Of a stretch of DNA of 64,000 bases, positions 10,549 to 20,942 are shown one piece after another. Within the stretch, counting starts at the first letter, position 1; each line of letters opens with the position of its first letter. The translations under genes were made by a program, and so were the position numbers. The DNA comes from Hypholoma sublateritium FD-334 SS-4 (taxonomy: Eukaryota > Basidiomycota > Agaricomycetes > Agaricales > Strophariaceae): NCBI GenBank assembly GCA_000827495.1, contig KN817625.1, positions 1 to 64,000 of the forward strand, given 5' to 3'. The notes beneath the pieces were generated by a model. That model was not told the origin of the DNA, made no database searches, and saw nothing but the letters and a program-made list of their open reading frames with translations.

Positions 10549-12003
10549 GGTGTTGTATAGTCAAGAGCCGTTCTCACTAATCCCCGGATTTAGCGTATAT
10601 ATCAAAAGCCCCTGTTTTGCTCAATCTATTTAAATGGGACGAGGGCCTTGCTTTAACAACGTGTGCACTGCTTGCAATAAAGTTCTCACTTCCCACTTCT
10701 TGGCGTTGTCCACGAAGCGTAACCTGCTCGAGATCAATCGACCTTGTGGGTAATGTGAATTGGTAGCAGTATACCGTAAGTACGACACATCCAACCTATT
10801 TTTTTCGACGGCTAATCGATAATAACATCTGCTGCTATACTCAAGACATATTTAGTGAAAGGCTGAGACGGCGAACACTTTACGAGCGTCCAAGAAGAGA
10901 GCACACGATAGAGCAGACGCCACCGAACCACTGAGGTGCGCTTCGCGGGACTCTTCCGTCGCAAAAGAAGGTAACAACAACAAAATTAATAGCCCCCGCA
11001 ACCCAGAGCGCATATCACACAGCAGCCATCACTTCTGTCTCGCTCGCAGGCAGAGCCTTCTCTCCTTTCAAGGTCCAAATTCAAAATGGATCCGTGATGG
11101 AAAGCGCAGCATAATGGCACTCTCAGCCAGGAAATCTCCCACAGCCGATGCCTTTCCAGGCCTCATTGTGAGCAGCTCGCGCACGCTGATAGTGAGGCCT
11201 GCCTTTTGCCCTGGACAGTTTTCCCAGCCGTGCTGAGGAGGGTGTTGACGGAGATTTTTGCTTTGATGATGTCAGGTCCCACACTCAAGAGTGTGCGAGC
11301 GACGGAGACGGGCCCGTCGGCGTGGGCCAAAGGGCCGTCTTGTTACTCTGGTGAGGCGCGCACAGTTTACCGTATTTATGGTTCGCTAGTGCAGTCCAAC
11401 TCGATCACATACCTCAGGTTCTGCCTAGACGAGGCCGTGCTTTCTCAGGAAAAAAATTCTGCGGCTGCTCTCCCTTTGTCTTCTTGAAAAATATTGAGGG
11501 GAACGAGGCTGCCGCAAGAAGCTGTGGATCGCAACAATGACCGTAAGCGCAATGTTTAGATGAATCAGTGATGACTCCATGAATTTGATGGACTTAACTA
11601 TATCTTTTTGGAGATGTAAAATGGAGGATGGTAAAAGATGGTAAGTCGACTGGTTGATGGTAAGATATGGGCGCCCGCCATGGCTTGACGATGACAAAGT
11701 TCGCTCACTCGTTGCCTAGCTAGCCCAAGAGAGAGCCCCATTCGTCAGCGACACTTTGCATTCCCGGTGAGAGCCCGAAGTGCCCGCAACAGCAGCTTAA
11801 TTGCCGGCGCAAGTACGATATTATTTCGCAGATGTCAAACTGTACAAATATTCCCAAGAGATAGATCGTCTCGATAGTATATATAGCCCAAGAGCAGCCC
11901 GAGGTGTAGATCGGGCGCAGGTCGTCGTGGACAGCAGTGGTTGGCGGGGAACTGGACGTGAAGGGTTATCGGCCATGATGCAGGGGGGCCTCTACGAGTT
12001 GTT
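10549..12003. other. Intergenic, no gene recognised
   Basis: Contains the 5' flank of the BTB gene and the 3' flank of MAD1. Short frames near 11114-11240 and 11206-11487 (plus) and 11425-11697 (minus) have no recognisable similarity or splice support. Nothing is called. Confidence 0.45.
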
Positions 12004-14407
12004 CTACCGCTTCGATTTGTCGTAACACTCCAGTGTGACGCTCGCTAGAAAGCCCGCAGTGCACTGCTCTTTCTCGATCCAGTATTCCATCAGACTGGGT
12101 AAGTCCTGGGGGCCACCTTCTCCTTGCGCGACAAGCTGCATGCGTGCGCCTTCAGACCGTGACGTTGGTTGAAAGACAAATGATGCATCAAGGTCGTATA
12201 TAGAGGTCACCCGGACCTGCCCATTGGGGTAAAACGCAAGCTTGAGGCCAAGAATAGAGGCGATCGCTTCGCGGAACTCTGCGCTTTTCGAAGTGAAGAC
12301 CTAAAGCGTATCAAATCAGCGCCAGTTGACAGCTTGATAAGGAAAACGGTTTGATAGCGCGCATACATACCTGCTGTAACCTAAGAAGGCGTTTCTCTTT
12401 TTGCTTCACCGTCTCCTCCAGTTCCTGCCGTTCTCTATTCACGAGCTCCCAGCTTTCCCGGGGAACGAGGTCCTCTCTGGAGTCCATGGTATCAACGCGG
12501 GCCCCGCTCTCTTCCAGCTCCTTGAGTCGGTTCATCAGAGCCTCATTCTCGCCCTTCAATCGGTCCATGGCAGCCTGCCGAAGATCAAACCATTGCTGCT
12601 CAGGGTTATCCTGCATCGAGAGAATGCGCACGCCAGGAGGAACGTGTCGACCACCGGCAATTTCGCCTCGTAATTCGAATAACGTTTGTTCTAATTCATC
12701 GATCTTATCGATGTTCTGCTTCGCTTCTGCTTGGACGTCATCGAACTCTAAAAACCAAAAAAGTAAGTAATTTTGCAGGGAAGATCAGGCAGGGGGGGCA
12801 CCTTTCCGGAGTGCAAGCTTCTCGAGGCGCTCTTTCTCAACCTCCGCCGAGAGCTCCGAGCGGTCTCCAAAATCGACTCCGCCTAGAGCGTCGACTTCCT
12901 GCATTAGTCGTGTATTTGCTTCTTTGTATTCGAGCAGTACAGTCTCCAGCTGGCGGATTCGCTCCACCTTCGCAGCATCGATGTGAATGTCGTCAATTTG
13001 TACTTCCTCTGCATTGTAACTTGCCTGGCAGAGGTCAGCAGTGGTAGACGCGGTAAAGGACAAACTCACCACAAGAGCTTGTAGGAATGTCACCTCGTGT
13101 TCTGCAAGCGACGCACGCGTCTCATGCCGTGCAACTTTCTCCGCCGCGAGTTTCAGGTTTTGTTCCAACGATGCGACGGTTTGTCGGGACTGCGTTTCTC
13201 GCTGCTCAAGACCGACAATTTGCGCCTCGCGCTGCTTAAGAAGGGCAACAGTGGCCCCGTGCTCTTCGGCGAGTCTTGCATGAACCAGACGGAGGTCAGA
13301 GAGAGCCTGGGTGACGGATATTGGGGTATTCGAAGGCTTTGTGTCTGCAGCTTTTTCCGCCCTACCCAGGTTTAGTTTTGGCTTGTAATCAAAGAAATAA
13401 TCTCACCATTCCTCGCGCTCCCTTCTCCCGGCCGCAACTTCGGCCTCCAATTGGACGACCTTTGTCCTGAGGTCATCGAGCATCTGCACCTTGCGCTCCA
13501 GGCCGCGCTTCTCTTCGCGCAGAACCTCGACGCTGGTATTCCGCTCGCGCAAGATGTTGACCTCAGACGTGAGCTTCCCGTTGGTGCTTTCTAGCGTGCG
13601 TAGGTAGTCCGCTTGGCGATGTAATTCTTCGCGGACAACCGCCATGCTCTCCTCCTCGGCCGCCTGGCGTTCGTTGGTTTCTCGCCCCAGCGCAAGTTCG
13701 TCGCATTGCGCCTGCAGGTCATGCAGCGTGGCATCTTGCGCTTGCAGCCGTTGTTTGCATTGATCGAGCTCTTCTTCAAGGACCGACTTATGATGCGAAT
13801 ATGTAGTGAGCTGGGCCTGCTGCGAGGCAATCTTCTGCGTCGTGCGACGCGACAGTGCATCATGCTCGTCTTTCAGGTCCGCGAGCTCCTCTTGAAGGGC
13901 CGAGTTCGATATTCGCAGCGAACGGTTCTCAGCGTCGGATTTCCGCTGAGAGAAATGTCAGCAGACGAAGCCAGCGTGATCGTGCCACACACCTTGGCCT
14001 CGTCGTGGAGCTCGCGTTCGCGCTCCTTTTCCTCGCGCTCCTCCTTTTCTCTATCGGAGAACCAGCGCCTGTCTTTCTCCAGCCGTTCAACCAGCAGCTC
14101 CTTCTCGCGCAGCTTTGTCTCCAACTCAAGCTTTGCCGTTTGAGCGGCAAGAAGTTGGCGTTCAAGGCTTGCATGCGATACAGACGACGTGAAGACCTGG
14201 GATCGCTGCTGCCGTTTCGCAGACGACAGTTGCGGGTCTATTGACAGTGTCAGTAAATAGGCGTGGATATGGCCCTTTGAGATTTCCCGCAGACTCACCC
14301 CGTTCCAGCTCTGCAGCTAGTGAATCTCGCTTCACCGCGGCTGAGCGCCGTGACGACGCATCAATAAGAAATTTGTTCGACGGCGTCTTGAAATGGTCGG
14401 GATTCAT
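12004..14407 (-). CDS. MAD1: Spindle checkpoint protein Mad1
   Basis: Seven exons on the minus strand, 14299-14407, 13993-14237, 13407-13945, 13070-13361, 12802-13024, 12371-12747 and 12004-12300, give 693 aa in frame. Nearly all of it is heptad-rich coiled coil (long Glu/Lys/Arg/Leu runs such as LREKELLVERLEKDRRW). Near residue 510 it reads VRILSMQDNPEQQ, matching the Mad2-interaction motif (basic-hydrophobic-hydrophobic-x-hydrophobic...Pro). The last 100 residues begin VFTSKSAEFREAIASILG and end FLASVTLECYDK, the Mad1 C-terminal RWD-like globular domain that binds Bub1. Mad1 sits at the nuclear envelope and at unattached kinetochores and templates closed Mad2. The start is set at the ATG 14407; open, protein-like sequence continues upstream in frame to about 14513 without an ATG, so a further 5' exon is possible. 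Confidence 0.93.
12596..12632 (-). other. Mad2-interaction motif of Mad1
   Basis: Encodes VRILSMQDNPEQ. It resembles the Mad1 MIM in other eukaryotes, where a short beta-strand followed by a proline is clasped by the Mad2 safety belt. The position within the C-terminal half of Mad1, just after a coiled-coil break (GGRHVPPG), is as expected. Confidence 0.75.
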
Positions 14408-14582
14408 TAGAGGCGCGAGAATGCCGCCGCCCGGGCGTGGTTCGGCGAAGGTGAGGTGCTTGCTGAAGTCGGCGCCGGCAACTTGGCGGAGTCCGTTGAC
14501 GGATGTTGTTTGGTAAGGTTAAGGTTCCGATTCGGGAGCTTGCTCCAACCATTTCCCGCTGCTTTTACCGACCCCCCATCAC
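14408..14582. promoter_or_regulatory. Shared divergent promoter MAD1 / DUF262 gene
   Basis: Only 175 bp separate the two start codons, which face away from each other. There is no TATA box on either strand. In-frame MAD1-like codons extend to about 14513, so the real promoter may be shorter still. Co-expression of the two genes is plausible but not shown. Confidence 0.6.
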
Positions 14583-16940
14583 ATGGCCTCCGACGATGAA
14601 GTGTACTCAGACCTTACCGAACTCGAGAGCGACGACGAATATGCGGAGACAACGAAGAAGAAGGGAAAGAAGGGAGCGTACACTGGCTGGCGCATCAGAA
14701 ATGCTTTGAAGGTTCCCAGAGCGACAACGTACACCGCCCAGGCGCTATACGGTGCGTGTTGGCGCGTCAAGTCGTGTCTAAACGTTTCTGAATCACTTCT
14801 AGATCAAATATATGGCTGTGATATCAACCTGGAGCCGGAATATCAGCGCGGTAAGGTTTTGCCCTCGCTTGCATGGGCAAATTATTCATATATTTCTCAT
14901 AGACGTCGTATGGTCAGAAGCGAAGCAAATCGGCATTATCGACTCGGTTTTTAGGAATTTCTACATTCCACCCGTGATATTTGCTGTGAATGCACAGGAG
15001 GATGGTTCGGAGACTAAGACGTGCATCGATGGAAAACAGCGCTTGACCTCCATCCACAAGTGCGCAGCCAACTGCATATCTACTTCCTATACTAATTTTA
15101 CCTGTCTGCTTCTCCTTCATCCGCGAAGATTCATGGAAGGCATAGTAAGTTTCAATCATTTGCCCGAAGAATCCCACTCACCACTGCTTTCAGATACCTC
15201 GTAAGAAGTTTGTTCATTCTGTCCCATTTCGACACTTCTAACGAAATCAACCTACTAGATAAGGACCCGTAAGGTCCACTCGCCCTGTTTCTCCAGTAAA
15301 AACGCTCACATGAATCCCTTTATGTGTAGTCTTACTGGAGAAAAACTGTACTATAAAGACATCGGGGCTTCCGGACCCAAACGAAGATTACTGCCCGAAA
15401 AGTACAGAAGACTATTTGCCAATAAACAAATCGTTTGTGTCGAATACCAAGATATAACAGACTCGGACGAGCGGGAGATCTTCCAGGTGAGTTGCACTCC
15501 GCTCTCATCGTGCCTCATGACCAACTGCGTGAGAGCAGAGGGTGCAGCTGGGCATGGCCTTGACTCCTGCAGGTGCGTTACCTACACGTGTAAAGTTTGT
15601 CTACTGACCTCCCTTCAGAGAAGCTGCAAGTGGTCAAGACACCTCGCACCGATTTCATTCGCGACCTTCAAAACCAATACGCGAAGGAGGACGGCTGGCT
15701 GGGGCCCAAGCATCTCGCCTGGGATGTAAGCCGCGGAAGCGACTTCCGCGGCATTGCCAACGCCGTCTGCTGCATGGAGACATACGCCAACCTCAAAGCG
15801 CTGATGAGCATGCCCCAGCTCGAAAAGTGGCTCAGCATCGACGAGCCGCTGAAAGCATCGACGCAAAAATCAGTGGAAGAGGCATTCCGGTTGTTCGCAG
15901 AAATCGTGCAGGACAAAAAACTGAGCAAAGTCCTGCGGACGCCCGCCAAAATCTCGCCGGTCGAATTCATCGGCATATCCATTCTGATATATGCCTTCAG
16001 AGACAAAGCCACACTTGCCCAGCTGGCGGCCGGCATTGCGGATATGCGGAGGGATGTGAGAGATCAGCATGTCGATATCCGTATGAACACACGCGTCTCG
16101 AAGACCATAGTTGACTTCGTCAAGAAGTGGTCTCCAACGAAGGTCTCCGGTGACAAGGGCGGCGTGGCGAGTACGCTCAAAAGCAGCTCGTCAACCAAGA
16201 GAAAGCGCGCCAAAGACGCCAACGATGACGATGACGACGATGACGAGGACTTCGAGATGGACGTCGACGACGATGCCGCCTACGTCCCGAAGGCCAAGAA
16301 AAAGAACGTCGGAAAGTCGGCCAATGCAGAGGCGTCCACTTCCAAGGCCACCCCGCCCCTCCAAGTAAAACACGAAAAGGCGAACTCGCCCACGATCTCC
16401 GCCGACCCGCCCCGCAAAGCCCTGCCGACGGACCGCATGACTGCGATCAAGGCCGCCAAAGCGCGGATCGCGCACGACCAGGCCGAGCGCGCGAAGCAGC
16501 TGCCCACCGCCCCGCGCGCGCTCCGCGGCGAGGGCACGCACAACCCGCAGATGCTGCCCTCGCCGACGCAGAGCTTCGCGCTCCCAGTGAACCTCGCCGC
16601 GGCGCTCAATCGACCGTCTGCCGCCGCCGCCGCCGTGCACTCTCCCACGCGCGACTATGCGTCGCGGCCGGGCCACCTCCCGCCCCCGCCGGCGAGCGGG
16701 GGCACCGCGGGCTCGGATGGCACGTATAGGAATGGGGACCGGGACAGGGCCAAAGATAGGGAGCGCGGGTTCGAGGATGACCGGGACGCGAATAGGGCGC
16801 GGCCGCGGAGCAGGGAGCGCGAGGCGGGATATCCGCGAGGACGCGATGACCGAGGAGGAGCGTGGGATCCGCGCGACCAGCCGCCACCTCGCCGCGATAG
16901 CGGCTCATATTCTTCTTCGACGAGATGGCCACCGCGGTAG
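14583..16940 (+). CDS. DUF262 (GmrSD-like) domain protein
   Basis: Nine exons, 14583-14751, 14803-14850, 14903-15059, 15129-15144, 15194-15200, 15259-15268, 15330-15486, 15539-15572 and 15619-16940, give 639 aa with perfect phase. The N-terminal 330 residues are a DUF262 domain: LEPEYQR with a W near its start, the diagnostic DGKQR loop (about residue 119), IVCVEY and RVQLGMALTPAEKLQ. DUF262 is the N-terminal nucleotide-handling half of the bacterial GmrSD modification-dependent restriction enzyme; fungi carry a chromosomal version of unknown role. The C-terminal half is disordered: a DDDDDDDEDFEMDVDDD acidic run near residue 410, Ala/Pro-rich sequence, then an RD/RE-rich tail as in nuclear RNA-associated proteins. 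No HNH domain is present. Exons of 16, 7 and 10 nt in a row are exceptional. Confidence 0.85.
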
Positions 16941-17875
16941 GCCTGTCGTTGGGCCCCGCCACCCGGCGTACATTGCGTCTGCGGCTCTGGACATCAGCGT
17001 TCTTTTATTGATGCCTGCTCCGTGACGTATATATGCTCAGAAACAATCGTATTTTTATTCGCAGCGTTCTGCTATTGTTCATTAATTATATTTTGTATAT
17101 AGCATCTTCATATTGTGCCAGGATTAATCAAAGAAATACAGGGACGCCATCTTGTGCATCACTGGAATGGCCTATGTAACTGTCTATCAATAAATGCTTA
17201 CATGCCTCCGCGGCTCTACGGTGCCATGGTATTCCATGATTTCTTAGACTGTTGTATTGCTGTTGTAACACATGGTCTTGTTCTGTCGTAAGTCTTCATA
17301 CATTCATTCGGGCTAGGCGGTGGACCGGTCTGATAGCCAGCCGGAGGATGAGAAGACTACCCTTACCATATGACCCGGGCGTTCCCTTATACCGCTATCT
17401 CTATGGATGGGTCAATGATGGTATAGAAAGGGGTGTATAGAAAGGGGTATCAAAGTATTTTCAGCCCAGGCCAAAGATCAGATGATGATCTCTTAGTAGC
17501 GCTCGGCATTTCAAAAATGAAGGGTGACGCACCCCAGCACACCCCAATGCACATTGCACCCCAGCTTGGGCGCTGACAGAGATATCACGTCTTTACATCA
17601 TGACCTTTTAAGGCTCAGAAGGCTCCTCTATTCGTCGAACAGATTGCACGAAGTAGATGATCTGGATTATTCAGCCTAGTAGGACGGTGGATAAGTAATC
17701 AATTGATCACTGGCAGAGCAGCATGGACTAAGTATTCCATCATTGGCGAATTATTAAGGCTACGCATACACAGCACCATGTAAGAACCATCTAAGTACTG
17801 TCACTCGGCCGACGGGGGCGGCTTTGGGCAGGAGAGGGAGGCCCAGCGATATTTTTAGTCCGCAGCAGCATGTGA

Positions 17876-17999
17876 CATGAGGCATTTTCTGGAGCGCCCT
17901 TAGTCAGCATGAGGCATTTTGTGGACAGCCAATCGCAGTCGTTAGCCTAAACCCACTTGGCAGGCCTAATTTCAAATTGGCGTCGCACATTTGCCTCAT
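17876..17999 (+). promoter_or_regulatory. Repeated ATGAGGCA promoter boxes
   Basis: CATGAGGCATTTTxTGGA occurs at 17876-17893 and again at 17908-17925 (32-bp spacing, 17 of 18 bases identical). The core occurs a third time inverted, TGCCTCAT, at 17992-17999. All lie 70-190 bp upstream of the metallothionein TATA box. A metal- or stress-responsive activator site is the natural inference; the trans-factor is unknown. Confidence 0.5.
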
Positions 18000-18066
18000 A
18001 CCGCCCGATCATTCTGGGTGGGGTGCGGCGTGAAACGGAGTAAATAGGCACCAACACGAGCTGCGG

Positions 18067-18073
18067 TATAAAA
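18067..18073 (+). promoter_or_regulatory. TATA box of metallothionein gene
   Basis: Perfect TATAAAA, 100 bp upstream of the metallothionein ATG and followed by a C/A-rich leader with CAACA repeats. Strong TATA boxes are typical of highly inducible fungal genes. Confidence 0.7.
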
Positions 18074-18172
18074 GGCCGACCATTCCAGCTATCGCCCTCC
18101 AACAGTTCATCCACCAACACTCACATCTAAAGCAATCTTCCAAACTCTACTACACATACACCAATAGCTACT

Positions 18173-18527
18173 ATGCAGGTGTGTACTTGCCCTTCCAGAT
18201 GAGATCTCCATTCCGTGCAACTAATGCATTTGCGTGCTAGGCCTCCCAGAACATCCTTGTCTCCCAATCGTCCGGATGCACTTGCACGACGTGCAACTGC
18301 GGTTCTAAGTAAGCGTTACTTGCTATACCACGATGAGCGCCCAAAACTGATTCAATTCATCAGCTGTACCTGCGGACACTCGACCCCTGTGTCCCAATCC
18401 ACCGCTGGATGCGGCAGCTCCACTTGCACTTGCACCACGTAAGTGAACTTCTACGAATGCCGCTTATCATTTAGCTAAGCTTCTGTAATGCAGTTGCGCG
18501 TGCAAGCCCGGTGAATGCAAGTGCTAA
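18173..18527 (+). CDS. Metallothionein
   Basis: Four exons, 18173-18178 (only ATG CAG), 18241-18308, 18364-18438 and 18494-18527, encode 60 aa containing 13 cysteines. After a 14-residue cysteine-free start, Cys occurs as CTCTTCNC, CTC, a 12-residue spacer, then C....CTCTTCAC and CKC at the very end. C-x-C and C-x-x-C pairs without aromatic residues or His-rich domains define metallothioneins; the two cysteine clusters suggest two metal-thiolate domains. The protein would be cytosolic and buffer Cu, Cd or Zn. Every exon is too small to be picked up as an open reading frame, yet all three introns have GTAAG/GTGTG donors and CAG/TAG acceptors and the phases close. A TATA box and repeated ATGAGGCA boxes lie upstream. 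Which metal it prefers cannot be read from sequence. Confidence 0.9.
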
Positions 18528-19470
18528 ATGATTCGCACTCTTCCTTAGCACCCGGAGCTCGAATGTGTCTTCGACAAATGATCCCATGTACATGTATATT
18601 TTGTAATCCTTGAATTTGACCTCGTGATCGTCTTTGACCCCTACAAAATTGCATATTATTCTCACCGAGTGAGAAAAGACTACTTACAAGCGCACAAGCC
18701 ATGAGTGGTGTCTTCTGTTCAAGTTCTCGGGTTACTAATTGTAATTTGTGTCGGTGTCGGTGTTACTGACGCGCACAGCGGCCGAAAATTCACCCAAAAT
18801 TGAGATCTCTAATGATGCGCTCCGGACGGCGCTCTGTGAGCTAGTTTAGTACTTGATTTATTGAAATGGGGCTGAGATATTTTCAAGAAGCCTGGTAGCA
18901 CTTGGACAGCACAATCGTCGTCGCTCGTGCGCATCGCGCGCGTGTTATCCGAAATTGATTTCATCGGCGGCCCATCGGCCCGCAGGGACGGCGCGTAGTT
19001 TCCCAGGCTTGGAAAGACGCGACGGCGCAACGTCGAACTGTCAAATTGAACTTGGCCAAAACAACCACCACCACCAACACGGCTGCTCGAATCTATTCCT
19101 CTAACCATTCATCGAGAGCCAGAAACCGGGAAATCGTGACTCATACTCTCTTCAGTTCCTAGCTGCTACGTACCCCGCCCAAGATTCCGTCAACGGCCGA
19201 ACGAACACTGGTGGCGACGTCACCCAGCCAGGAGCGCAAAACGAGAGATGATTTCTTGTGGGACACGTTGCAAGTGGTAACCAAATCAAACCGCGCAAAT
19301 GACTGTCGAAAATCACGACCCTTGACTTGCCCTTGACTATGATTTAGTGGCATTGATAGGAAACCGGTCCGCATTCAATCCGAATTATCTCCTTCCCATA
19401 CTGATATTCATTTTGTCCTATTTCCATTATACAGAAGCCTAGGAACTTGTTTCTTCCGTACTTCGTTGAC
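18528..19470. other. Intergenic, no gene recognised
   Basis: 3' flank of the metallothionein gene and promoter of the lamB-like gene. A minus-strand 99-codon frame at 18809-19108 has an Arg/Ser-rich start but no recognisable similarity, and is not called. 18740-18790 is GT-rich. Confidence 0.45.
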
Positions 19471-20769
19471 ATGACCAGTCAAGCGCTACGTCTCAAGGCC
19501 ACGGTGAACTGTGATATGGGGGAGGTATGCCTATGCGATTGTTGTTAAGTATAAGCTCAGGTCGCCTGATATATGCATCATTTAGGGCTTCTCCCTCTAC
19601 ACAATTGTATGGAAGCTACTCGCCGTCTTGTAGCTGCATTGCTCATTGTATCATAGGGGGATGACGAAAGCCTCATGAAGCACATCCATCTTGCGAATAT
19701 CGCGTGTGGCTTCCATGCATCGTGCGTACATTTCACCACGTCAATCTTTCTCCTGGTGTCGAACACGCATTCATTTAGGGATTTCTCGATCATGAACAAG
19801 ACAGTTCTACTGGCCAAACAACACGGCGTCGCAGTTGGCGCGCATCCGTCTCTCCCTGATCTCCAGGGCTTTGGACGGCGGGAAATGGCCATCGAACCCG
19901 TACGTCTGGAAGCCTTTTCTCTTCTATCCGTTTCTGAGCCCGCAGATAATTCAGGACGAACTCAAGTCGTGCTTCATATACCAAGTCGGCGCCCTCTGCG
20001 GATTTTTGAAACTCCACGGCCTGCCTCTGAACCATGTACGCGGATCCCCGCCTTCCCCGCTATCTCTCTGTGCTCACAACATGCCCAGATCAAACAGCAC
20101 GGCGCAGTGTACGGCCAAAGCTCGCGCTCACTCCCGCTTGCCCGCGCCGCCGTGGAGGTAGCTAAGGTCTTCCGCTCTGCGGACAATCAGGATGTAGCAT
20201 TCGTCGGCATCGCTGGGTCAGCCCACCAGACTGCGGCAGAAGAAGCGGGCGTGAGATTCATTCCTGGTGCGACCAGTTGTTTATCTATCGCCCCCAATAA
20301 ATCTTACATTGGTCGTACCTAGAATGGTTCGCCGATCTCGACTACAGCGCAGAAGGGAAGCTGCTGATCACAAAGTGCGTTCGAGTAACTTGCACTGACT
20401 GACGCTTTTCGTTTAATGACTTTTTCCAGGAAACATGACCCGGTATCGCTGGATATAGTCAAGGAGAGGGTGAGTGATTAACGCACTGATTTTGAGTGCG
20501 TGGGAAGGGTCGCTCTAATCGCAGACCTGCACCAGGTCACGCGAATCCTCAATGAGAAAAAAGTTACAACAATTGCTGGGACACATCTTTCTTTGGGAGA
20601 AAACATTAGGGAGGTGTCTATTTGTTGTCACTCAGACACTCCTGTAAGTGCTCAGAATGGGTACCATTGACTGTGCAATCTCACTCTGTTTCTCCAGGGT
20701 GCGGTGGAGGTTGCCCAACTTGTGAAGAAGCTCGTCGACGAGAGCAACAATTCGGCCGGCTTCGTTTGA
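19471..20769 (+). CDS. lamB: LamB/YcsF family protein (5-oxoprolinase subunit A-like)
   Basis: Ten exons, 19471-19524, 19586-19606, 19657-19721, 19779-19899, 19946-20035, 20089-20266, 20323-20374, 20430-20469, 20536-20643 and 20698-20769, give 266 aa, the normal length for the family. Conserved blocks appear in order: [80 protein letters not shown]. In bacteria the family is PxpA, which with PxpBC performs ATP-dependent opening of 5-oxoproline to glutamate; in Aspergillus nidulans lamB is needed for 2-pyrrolidinone use. A Gln replaces the usual Pro in the KPHGA motif. Stop TGA lies 173 bp before the ATG of the next gene on the same strand; an alternative non-consensus intron (GTTTGA donor at 20764, CAG acceptor at 20927) would fuse the two. 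Confidence 0.9.
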
Positions 20770-20927
20770 TAACGTATCGTCCATGTCATATGGCAGTCAA
20801 GTCTATGGAATTGATACCTCGCACGTTATTTTTGGGCTTATCATGCTCATGCGCCCCAACCACGCCTGTGCCCCATTAGACGAAAGCGTTTTCGCACTTA
20901 TTCATAAATGAGCAAAATGCTATTCAG
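20764..20927 (+). other. Possible in-frame fusion intron lamB-lamA
   Basis: The stretch runs from GTTTGA to TATTCAG. Removing it joins codon 264 of the LamB protein to VQATP plus the lamA ATG codon, in frame. The donor departs from the GTRNGT consensus, so separate genes with a very short spacer remain equally likely. Confidence 0.35.
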
Positions 20928-20942
20928 GTCCAAGCCACGCCC

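Larger units (their letters stand above)
16941..18172. other. Intergenic and metallothionein promoter
   Basis: No gene recognised from 16941 to about 17850. 17000-17180 is AT-rich 3' UTR-like. The distal part carries the metallothionein promoter boxes annotated separately. Confidence 0.5.

Noticed and set aside
16191..16676. 161-codon minus-strand frame across the DUF262 tail
   Set aside because: Antisense shadow of the GC-rich, low-complexity C-terminus; composition mirrors the sense repeats.
18809..19108. Minus-strand 99-codon frame next to the metallothionein
   Set aside because: No recognisable similarity, overlaps a promoter-like region, and lacks splice or start-context support.
20458..20535. 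Apparent frameshift in the LamB-like gene after the [13 protein letters not shown] block
   Set aside because: Using the downstream acceptor at 20535 (CACCAG) restores VTRILNEKK in frame, so the gene is intact.
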